NCBI GenBank assembly: GCA_046541875.1
Contig: JBKHCL010000030.1
Location: forward strand, 1 to 32,084
Direction of reading: 5' to 3'
Length of the DNA: 32,084 bases
DNA from: CAZFPT01 sp046541875
GTDB taxonomy: Bacteria; Planctomycetota; Phycisphaerae; SM23-33
Of this stretch, positions 6,299 through 12,710 are shown one piece after another; within the stretch, counting starts at the first letter, position 1, and every line of letters starts with the position of its first letter. The translations under genes were made by a program, and so were the position numbers. The notes below the pieces were generated by a model that was not told the origin of the DNA, did not search any database, and saw nothing but the letters and a program-made list of their open reading frames with translations.

Positions 6299-9200
6299 AT
6301 GCCCGAACCGCATCGCGACAAGCCGCCCGTCGGACCGACCGGTATCGATGATCGCCGGCACTGGCTCAGACGCCTGGGACAGTGGTTTCAGCCGATGCTT
6401 GCCACCATCCTCGGCGGTGCGGTCGGCTTGGCGTCTACGTTGTGGGCGATGGGTCTGGCGACTCCTCTGATTCTCACGACGACCATCACCGGCGGACTGG
6501 CTGGACTGGTCGTGGCCGAGATGATCCGACGCCGGCAGTTTTGCCCCCCGGATATGTTCCATGCACGGCGCGTCAGTGAGGAGTTCCCGGTGGCTGTGGT
6601 GGAACTCGGTCCGAGCGGAAACATTCGCCACTGCAACCGAACCTTCCGCGAAACGTTCGGCCTCCATACAACCGCCCAATGGAAGCAGGCCTCGCTTGAG
6701 AATCTCGTCGCCCCGGGCGAGGTGGAAATCGCCCGCGAACGGTACAGACGCATCCTGGCCGAGGGCAAGTCGCTCGGGCCCAGGGAGTATCGCCTGCTGG
6801 ACGGCGACGGCGAGGAGTTCATCGCCATCGTCAACACCCACCCGCTGATGCGGGGACGTCGTTGCGTCGCAGCCCGGACCACCATCACGCGCCTGAGCGG
6901 ACGGGCGATGACCAGCGAGGAGATGCAGACCCTCCTCAGCCAGACCCAGTCGATCCTGCGGAACATTCAGGCCGCCGTCTTTCTCAAGGACCGTCAGGGA
7001 CGATACTCGCTGGTGAACGAGGCATTCACGACGCTGTTCGGCGTCCGGGAGAGCGACGTGGTCGGCAAGACCGACGAGGAAGTTTTCTCACCCTCCCAGG
7101 CGGCGGTGCATCGAAAGGAAGACCGCCGCATTTTCGAGAGCGGCCAACCGCTCCGCAAGGAACGGGCGATGCACTGCGACTCGGGGGAGGTCTGTCACCT
7201 GGCGATCTCACTGGCGCCGGTAACCGACGCCCGCGGGGAGGTCATCGGGCTGGTCGGGGCCGCCTTCGATGTGACCGCGCGCAAACGCGCCGAGGAAGTT
7301 GCTCGCGAGGCCTACGAGCGGGCCGAGCGCGTCAGCAGCGAGTTGGCCGTCCGGGCCGAACAACTCGACGAGGCCCGACGGGCGACGCTGAACATCGTGG
7401 ACGATCTCGAACGGCGCGAGCACGCCCTGCGGGAAGCCAACGAGTTCCAGCGCAAGCTCCTCGCGACGGCCGCCGGGGCGATGTTCACCGTCGGCCCCGA
7501 TCGACGCATTACGATGGTCAACCAGGCGTTCTGCGATATCACCGGGTTCAGTGACGAAGATGTCCTCGGCCAGACCTGCAACATCCTTCAGGGCGATCGG
7601 TGCACCGAGCACTGCCGATTGTACGACACGAGCCGAACCGAGCCGATCCGCCACGTCCAGTGCACCATTCTCCGCAAGGATGGGTCGCCGATTACGATTC
7701 TCAAAAGTGCCGATTACGTCCGCGACGCCCAGGGCAATCCTGTCGGCGGGATCGAGTCGTTCGTGGACGTCACCCAACTGGTGGAGGCCAAGCAGCTCGC
7801 CGAAGACGCCAGTCGGGCCAAGAGCGACTTCCTGGCGAAGATGTCCCACGAGATCCGCACGCCGATGAACGGGATCATCGGAATGACGGAGATGGTTCTG
7901 GACACACCGTTGACGCCCGAACAGCGCGAGCGTCTCTCGACGGTGCGAAACTCGGCCGACTCGCTGCTGAAGATCATCAACGACATTCTGGACTTTTCGA
8001 AGATCGAGGCGGGCAAGTTCTCGCTGGACTGCGTGGAGTTCTCGCTGCACAACACGCTGAGCCAGTTGCTCAGCGAGCTTCGGGCCAAGGCAGCCGAGAA
8101 TAACATCGAGCTGATCTGCGACATCGAGAAAGACCTCCCGGTCCGCCTGGGGGGCGACCCGGTGCGTCTCCAGCAGGTGCTGCTGAACCTGCTGGGCAAC
8201 GCGATCAAGTTCACCGAGGATGGCGAGGTCATCATCCGCATCACCGAGGCAGAGCGTATCGATCAGGACGGCCGGGTGCAGTTGCACTTCGAGGTCGAAG
8301 ATACGGGCATCGGGATTGCCCCGGAGAACGTCGAGCGCATCTTCGACGCCTTCGAGCAGGCCGACGGCAGCACGACCCGGCGGTTCGGGGGCACGGGGTT
8401 GGGGCTGTCGGTCTCGGCGCAGCTGGTGGCGTTGATGGGCGGGCGGATCTGGCTGGAATCGCAACTCGACGAAGGCACGACGTTCCACTTCACGGCGAAC
8501 TTCGAGGTGGCCCAGGATCCGCGCGGAGACCCGCTGTGGATGCAGGCCTGCGTTCTGGAAGGTCGAAGTGTGCTCATCGTGGAAGACAATCCCGTGCTGC
8601 AGGCTGTTCTGGGCAGAACGCTGGGCATGTGGGGCATGGACAGCCGGGTGGTCTCCAGCGTCGACGAGCTGAACCGCCTGCTGGAGGATCCCGACGGCTG
8701 GCAGCCTGACCTGATCCTGCTGGATTCGGATCTCGACCATCAGGACGGGCTGGAAGCCCTGCGACGCCTGCGCGACAGCTGCGAGGATCTCAGCCCGGTG
8801 GTGGTGATGCTCGCGACCACCCGCAGCGGCGGCGACGCCCTGCGATGCGAGTCGTACGGGGCCTCCTGCATCTGCAAACCATTCTGCTATCGCGACTTGC
8901 TCATCGGCCTGCTGGATGCAGCCGGCGTGCCCGCCATTCAGCCCGCGATCGAGCGGCCCCCCGACCCGAGCGAGCAGGAGGTTACCGAAGGGTTGCGAGT
9001 CCTCCTTGCCGAGGACAACGCGGTCAATCAGAAGGTCGCCTGCCACCTGCTGGAGAAGTGGGGTCACGTCGTGCAGATCGCCTCCAACGGGCGGGAGGCG
9101 GTATTGGCCGTCGAGACCGGCGAATTCGACGTGGTGCTCATGGACGTGCAGATGCCCGAGGTCAGCGGCCTGGAGGCAACCCAAACGATTCGCAGAAACG

Positions 9201-9781
9201 AGGAAAGCACCGGCCTGCATCTTCCGATAGTGGCTATGACCGCCCACGCGATGAAGGGAGACCGCGAACGCTGCCTGCAGGCCGGCATGGACGATTACGT
9301 CTCCAAGCCGATCCAGCCCGAGGAGCTTCGCACGGCCCTGCAGCGGGTGGCCGGTCCCCACGAGCGAACGTCTTCGGGCGATGCGACTGCCCCCGACGCC
9401 GAATGTGGCTCCGAGCGCATCGACCAGCGGATCTTCAACGTGGAACGGGCTGCTCACCGCGCGGGAGACTGCCGGGAACTGCTGCTCGACATCGTTTCTG
9501 TATTTGTAGACACCTGCCCCGAATTGATGACCGCCATCCGGCGCAACCTGGCGTGCGGCGACGTCGAGTCGCTCGCCACGGCTGCCCAGAGCCTCAAGAG
9601 CGCCGCCGGCAGCATTGCCGCCGACGACGTGACCGACTCGGCCCTGGCGCTGGAACAGGCTGCCAAGAAGGGCGACACCATCGGTGCCCTGCGAATTGCC
9701 GAGCGACTGGAAGACAAGGTCGGTCGGCTCAGACGAATGCTCAAGCAGTTCCTGAAGGAGTGTAACCGTTGCGAGTCCTGA
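6299..9781 (+). CDS. Hybrid sensor histidine kinase (2 TM, 3 PAS, HisKA, HATPase, 2 receivers, degenerate HPt)
   Basis: 1160 residues. A short N-terminal membrane anchor (two helices, about 33-72) leads into three PAS-like domains (about 92-195, 225-335, 385-500) with a helical linker before the third. The HisKA domain has MSHEIRTPMNG with phospho-acceptor His517. The ATPase domain has Asn634 in NLLGNAIKFT, then DTGIGIAPE and GGTGLGLS. Receiver 1 has Asp809 in LLDSD; receiver 2 has Asp949 in LMDVQMPE with Lys in SKPI. The last about 110 residues are HPt-like, but Gln1097 (codon 9587-9589, CAG) replaces the phosphorylated His in AAQSLKS. The third PAS has clustered Cys427, Cys435 and Cys439. 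AGGAG precedes the ATG. The cognate ligand is unknown. Confidence 0.95.
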   Translation: MPEPHRDKPPVGPTGIDDRRHWLRRLGQWFQPMLATILGGAVGLASTLWAMGLATPLILTTTITGGLAGLVVAEMIRRRQFCPPDMFHARRVSEEFPVAVVELGPSGNIRHCNRTFRETFGLHTTAQWKQASLENLVAPGEVEIARERYRRILAEGKSLGPREYRLLDGDGEEFIAIVNTHPLMRGRRCVAARTTITRLSGRAMTSEEMQTLLSQTQSILRNIQAAVFLKDRQGRYSLVNEAFTTLFGVRESDVVGKTDEEVFSPSQAAVHRKEDRRIFESGQPLRKERAMHCDSGEVCHLAISLAPVTDARGEVIGLVGAAFDVTARKRAEEVAREAYERAERVSSELAVRAEQLDEARRATLNIVDDLERREHALREANEFQRKLLATAAGAMFTVGPDRRITMVNQAFCDITGFSDEDVLGQTCNILQGDRCTEHCRLYDTSRTEPIRHVQCTILRKDGSPITILKSADYVRDAQGNPVGGIESFVDVTQLVEAKQLAEDASRAKSDFLAKMSHEIRTPMNGIIGMTEMVLDTPLTPEQRERLSTVRNSADSLLKIINDILDFSKIEAGKFSLDCVEFSLHNTLSQLLSELRAKAAENNIELICDIEKDLPVRLGGDPVRLQQVLLNLLGNAIKFTEDGEVIIRITEAERIDQDGRVQLHFEVEDTGIGIAPENVERIFDAFEQADGSTTRRFGGTGLGLSVSAQLVALMGGRIWLESQLDEGTTFHFTANFEVAQDPRGDPLWMQACVLEGRSVLIVEDNPVLQAVLGRTLGMWGMDSRVVSSVDELNRLLEDPDGWQPDLILLDSDLDHQDGLEALRRLRDSCEDLSPVVVMLATTRSGGDALRCESYGASCICKPFCYRDLLIGLLDAAGVPAIQPAIERPPDPSEQEVTEGLRVLLAEDNAVNQKVACHLLEKWGHVVQIASNGREAVLAVETGEFDVVLMDVQMPEVSGLEATQTIRRNEESTGLHLPIVAMTAHAMKGDRERCLQAGMDDYVSKPIQPEELRTALQRVAGPHERTSSGDATAPDAECGSERIDQRIFNVERAAHRAGDCRELLLDIVSVFVDTCPELMTAIRRNLACGDVESLATAAQSLKSAAGSIAADDVTDSALALEQAAKKGDTIGALRIAERLEDKVGRLRRMLKQFLKECNRCES

Positions 9782-10710
9782 TCGCCGAAGACGAACCGGT
9801 ATCCCGCCGACTGCTGCAGGGAACGTTGACCCGCTGGGGCTATGACGTGCTCGTCGCGCGCGATGGGCGGGAAGCCTGGGACCTGTTCTGCAGCGATGAG
9901 GACCCCCCACGCCTGGCGATTCTCGATTGGATGATGCCCAACATGGACGGGCCCGAGGTCTGCCGGCGCATCCGTAAAGAAGGACGGGAGGAGTACACTT
10001 ACATCGTCCTGCTGACGGCCAAGAACCGCAAAGAGAACCTTATCGAAGGGCTCGACGCCGGGGCCGACGATTACATCACCAAGCCCTTCGACTCCGACGA
10101 GCTGGAAGTCCGCGTCCGGGCGGCCCGGAGGATCATCGACCTGCAGAGCAAGCTGCTCAACGCCCAGAAAGCCCTGCGCAAACAGGCCACCCACGACCCG
10201 CTGACCGAGCTGTTCAACCGCGGGGCGATCCTCGATGTTCTCAGCAAGGAACTCTCCCGGGTGCAGCGCGAGCAGAAATCCATCAGCGTGATGCTCGCGG
10301 ACATCGACCATTTCAAGCACATCAACGACACGTTCGGCCATCGGGCCGGCGACGCGGCGCTGAAGGAGGTCTCCCATCGCATGGTCGAGAACCTCCGCTC
10401 CTACGACTCGGTCGGACGATACGGCGGCGAGGAGTTTCTCATCGTCCTGCCCGGCCTCGATGAACACTCCGCATTGGGACGCGCCGATAAGTTCCGCCTC
10501 GCAGTGGCCCAGACACCTGTCCCCATCGAAGAACAGGCCATCCCCATCACGATCTCCGTGGGCATCGCCGTGGTGGGCCCCGGAGACGACCTGCACCCCG
10601 AACGACTCGTGCATCGCGCGGATGAAGCCATGTACGAAGCGAAGAACACCGGGCGCAATCGCGTGATTCTCGCCTCGCCCGGGCCCCACGCCTTCACCCA
10701 GGCCGGCTGA
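9769..10710 (+). CDS. Response regulator diguanylate cyclase (receiver-GGDEF)
   Basis: 313 residues. The receiver (about 1-125) has the EDE acidic cluster, Asp53 in ILDWMMPNMDG and TKPF. The GGDEF domain (about 150-310) has DIDHFKHINDTFGH and an intact GGEEF at 219-223, so c-di-GMP synthesis from two GTP is expected. RSYD (210-213) five residues upstream is an intact inhibitory RxxD site, implying product feedback. The start is TTG at 9769, supported by AAGGAG at 9755-9760 with an 8-nt gap. It overlaps the kinase stop (9779-9781) by 13 bp, so translation is probably coupled and the pair are likely partners. Confidence 0.94.
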   Translation: MRVLIAEDEPVSRRLLQGTLTRWGYDVLVARDGREAWDLFCSDEDPPRLAILDWMMPNMDGPEVCRRIRKEGREEYTYIVLLTAKNRKENLIEGLDAGADDYITKPFDSDELEVRVRAARRIIDLQSKLLNAQKALRKQATHDPLTELFNRGAILDVLSKELSRVQREQKSISVMLADIDHFKHINDTFGHRAGDAALKEVSHRMVENLRSYDSVGRYGGEEFLIVLPGLDEHSALGRADKFRLAVAQTPVPIEEQAIPITISVGIAVVGPGDDLHPERLVHRADEAMYEAKNTGRNRVILASPGPHAFTQAG

Positions 10711-10937
10711 GGCATTTTTGGCATAATCCGCCTCGCCGCCCTCGCCGCTCATCCACCGGATCCGACACTGAACAGCAAGACCGGCCCCGGCACCGCACGG
10801 CTCCAAGCCACCCTTATATATAGACTTGCACAAGCTGTACATCCCCCCTTCACCATCGCCACACCCTCGCAACGTCCCAGGCTCCCTATCTTGCCTATTT
10901 TATCATTTTGGCTATAGATTTCTCGGGAGGTTCGTCG
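10711..10937 (+). other. Intergenic region before the B12-fold gene
   Basis: No supported gene. The first 90 bp after the cyclase stop are GC-rich with no clear terminator (a weak run of Ts at 10714-10718 lacks a good stem). From about 10810 the sequence becomes AT-richer, with TTATATATAG at 10813-10822 and the promoter described at 10891-10918. Confidence 0.5.
10891..10918 (+). promoter_or_regulatory. Candidate sigma70-type promoter for the B12-fold gene
   Basis: TTGCCT (10891-10896), a 16-bp spacer, then TATAGA (10913-10918), in a locally AT-rich stretch. The transcript would start near 10925, immediately before a GGGAGG at 10925-10930. This suggests the B12-fold gene can be expressed apart from the kinase operon. 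Confidence 0.4.
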
Positions 10938-11120
10938 ATGATATCTTCTGGATACGATAGCAAAATCCACACTTGCGCCGCCCGGTTCGAGCCTTTCACG
11001 TCCGCCGGCAGCGGCGAGTGCTCCCGCCCCGGGCGAGGGATCCGCCCGGAGATCACAAGCCGTCACCGCTGTGGGTATGGAGAGCCCGGAGGTGGCCCAG
11101 TCCCTGTGGGATTGCCATGA
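10938..11120 (+). CDS. Possible 60-residue leader ORF, translationally coupled to the B12-fold gene
   Basis: The ATG at 10938 follows GGGAGG by 7 nt. The frame stays open for 60 codons and its TGA (11118-11120) overlaps the ATG of the next gene as ATGA. That gene lacks a good ribosome site of its own, so coupling through this ORF would explain how it is translated. The predicted peptide is Gly/Pro/Arg/Ser-rich after residue 25 and resembles no family I know; it could be an accidental open frame in GC-rich leader RNA. The alternative is a plain 190-nt untranslated leader. Confidence 0.3.
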   Translation: MISSGYDSKIHTCAARFEPFTSAGSGECSRPGRGIRPEITSRHRCGYGEPGGGPVPVGLP

Positions 11121-11869
11121 AAACTGCCGAACTCTTCAAGCAGTACCTCGAACACCTTTTCGCCGGTAAACGATGTGAAGCACGCGAGTTGATCTTCGCC
11201 GCCCAGGACCGCGGCGAGCCGGCGGCCAAACTGCTGAAATCCATCATCGTCCCGGCGATGGAGCAGGTGGGCAAGCTCTATCGCGAGAACCACATCTCAC
11301 GGATCTCCGAGCACATGGCCACGCGGATCAACCGCATGATCGCCGACCAGTTGCACATGCACCTCGCCCGCGAGCCCAAGAACGGCCGACGGGTCGTGGT
11401 CACCTGCGGCGACGGCGAAAACGAGGAACTCGGCGCACAGATCATGTGCGACCTGTTCGAGGCGGCCGGCTATGGCGTCTGGTTCCTCGGGGCGGGCGTA
11501 CCCAACGACGAGATCCTGCAGTTCGTCGGCAAGATCACCCCCGACGTGCTCGTGCTTTACGGAACGCAGCCCGAGGGCGTCCCCGGAAGCCGACACCTCA
11601 TCGAACTGATCCGCGAGGTGGGGGTGTGCGAGGATATGCAGGTACTCTGCAGCGGCGGGGTCTTCAATCGTGCCGAAGGCCTGGCCGACGAGGTGAAGGC
11701 CGACCTCTTCGCACCGGACCCCATGAATGCGGTCAAAACGGTCGAAGAACACCCCGTGCGGGTACCCAAGCCCGACCTGCCCCAGCCGGGTCGGCGGCGC
11801 AAACGCAAGCGAATCGGCGGACGCCCGGGCATGAAGGCCCGCAAGAAAAAGACCGCCGCCAAAAGCTGA
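11117..11869 (+). CDS. B12-binding-fold protein lacking the axial His, with basic tail
   Basis: 250 residues. Residues about 1-85 resemble the four-helix cap (B12-binding_2), including ISRISEHMAT with the conserved Glu-His. Residues about 90-212 match the Rossmann-like cobalamin domain: VTCGDGENEELG, EAAGYGVWFLGAGVP, PDVLVLYGT and LCSGGVFN. In B12 binders the first loop reads D/E-x-H-x-x-G; here it is E-N-E-E-L-G, so Glu103 takes the place of the cobalt-coordinating His. The final about 30 residues are strongly basic (RRRKRKR, ARKKK), which could contact nucleic acid or another polyanion. No methyltransferase, mutase or HTH domain is fused. It may bind cobalamin base-off, bind another ligand, or be a pure signalling adaptor. 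It sits downstream of the kinase/cyclase pair and is closed by the terminator at 11989. Confidence 0.85.
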   Translation: MKTAELFKQYLEHLFAGKRCEARELIFAAQDRGEPAAKLLKSIIVPAMEQVGKLYRENHISRISEHMATRINRMIADQLHMHLAREPKNGRRVVVTCGDGENEELGAQIMCDLFEAAGYGVWFLGAGVPNDEILQFVGKITPDVLVLYGTQPEGVPGSRHLIELIREVGVCEDMQVLCSGGVFNRAEGLADEVKADLFAPDPMNAVKTVEEHPVRVPKPDLPQPGRRRKRKRIGGRPGMKARKKKTAAKS

Positions 11870-11988
11870 TCGGCCAGGATCGGCCGACCGAATCAGGGCT
11901 GCGGAGGAGCCCGGAGCACTGAACGGGCGCACTGCGCCCAGGCCACGCGTTGGCTTCGGCGCGAACCCGGACAAAGGCTCAATGCAGA

Positions 11989-12029
11989 GGCAGCCGACAC
12001 ACGCTGGTGTGTCGGCTGCCATTTTTTTT
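11989..12029 (+). terminator. Strong intrinsic terminator
   Basis: A perfect 13-bp stem (11989-12001 with 12008-12020) and a small loop are followed after one base by eight T residues (12022-12029). It lies 119 bp after the B12-fold gene and works only in the plus direction. Confidence 0.93.
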
Positions 12030-12081
12030 CTGCGCTCACCCGGCAATCCGGGATCGTCACAGTCCGATATGGCCGCGGGCA

Positions 12082-12255
12082 TCAACCGGCGGCTGCCTGC
12101 GCGGACCGGGCAACCGGAACCACCCGAACCACGTCTTCATCGGACGAGCGAATCGGGATGCGGATCGTCTTCTTCGCCCCGACGTTACGCCGAGCGGATG
12201 CGATGTATCGGATACAAACGCAGGTGTTGTCGATTCTTGGCTTTCGTCGTCTCAT
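12082..12255 (-). CDS. Small basic protein of unknown function
   Basis: 57 residues from the ATG at 12255, preceded by GGGAGG with an 8-nt gap, which is among the better ribosome sites in the window. The peptide starts MRRRKPRID, has two Cys as CVC near residue 12, a basic centre (ARRNVGAKKTIRIPIR) and an acidic SSDED segment before a Val/Arg/Ala tail. There is no transmembrane segment or recognised domain. It converges on the terminator of the B12-fold gene and diverges from fusA. The open frame extends 38 codons upstream, but that part is not gene-like. Confidence 0.42.
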   Translation of the reverse strand: MRRRKPRIDNTCVCIRYIASARRNVGAKKTIRIPIRSSDEDVVRVVPVARSAQAAAG

Positions 12256-12444
12256 GGCATTGCCTCCCTGGGCGATGGCCTCACACTCAGTACGTACAGT
12301 CAGACAGGATCTGTTCCGAATAGTTAGTGAAAAAACAGAAAAATCGGAGCGAAAAGAGCAAAATACCATGACGGATACCGGGAACCGCTCATTCTAAGGA
12401 CCGATCGTCTCACCGATGCAGTCGAAAATACTGAGCCGGCGGCC

Positions 12445-12473
12445 TTGCATTAAGCGAAGAGTGATGGTATATT
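12445..12473 (+). promoter_or_regulatory. Near-consensus sigma70 promoter of fusA
   Basis: TTGCAT (12445-12450), a 17-bp spacer (12451-12467) and TATATT (12468-12473). This is one of the best promoter matches in the window, as expected for a highly expressed translation factor. Confidence 0.65.
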
Positions 12474-12661
12474 TATCGATTCTTCGCACCATTGCGGGAG
12501 AATTGCAGCGGTTCCCCGGACAATGCCCATGGGCCCCGGGGGATGCGAAGAACACGGAACCCGGCGAAAGGGAACTTCCCAGCGGATCACGCATCCGACC
12601 CGGTCGGACGCACTGCCAGGCCACTGGTTGATCGATCCAAGACCCCACACGAGACACCCGG

Positions 12662-12682
12662 CGGGACGAGTGCATCGTCCCG
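12662..12682 (+). promoter_or_regulatory. Hairpin in the fusA leader
   Basis: A perfect 8-bp stem, CGGGACGA (12662-12669) with TCGTCCCG (12675-12682), and a 5-nt loop, ending 28 nt before the fusA ATG. No T-run follows, so it is not a terminator. It could influence ribosome access or be an S-box-like protein-binding hairpin; no family recognised. Confidence 0.4.
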
Positions 12683-12710
12683 ACGCAGACGACCTGCAAG
12701 AGACAGACCC

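Larger units (their letters stand above)
12256..12710 (+). other. AT-rich divergent region and long fusA leader
   Basis: No gene supported. Positions 12310-12420 are AT-rich and probably hold the minus-strand signals of the small ORF, though I see no convincing box there. The fusA promoter lies at 12445-12473, leaving a leader of about 230 nt (12480-12710) with a hairpin near its end. I see no known riboswitch in it. Confidence 0.5.

Noticed and set aside
7208..9910. A 900-codon minus-strand open frame opposite the hybrid kinase
   Set aside because: It is antisense to a clearly coding 1160-residue kinase with all its motifs. High GC suppresses stops, and the translation has His/Gln/Arg-rich, domain-free composition.
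10980..11000. GGTTCGAGCC as a possible tRNA T-loop
   Set aside because: The flanking bases do not form a 5-bp T-stem and no anticodon or acceptor stem is visible. No tRNA found in the window.
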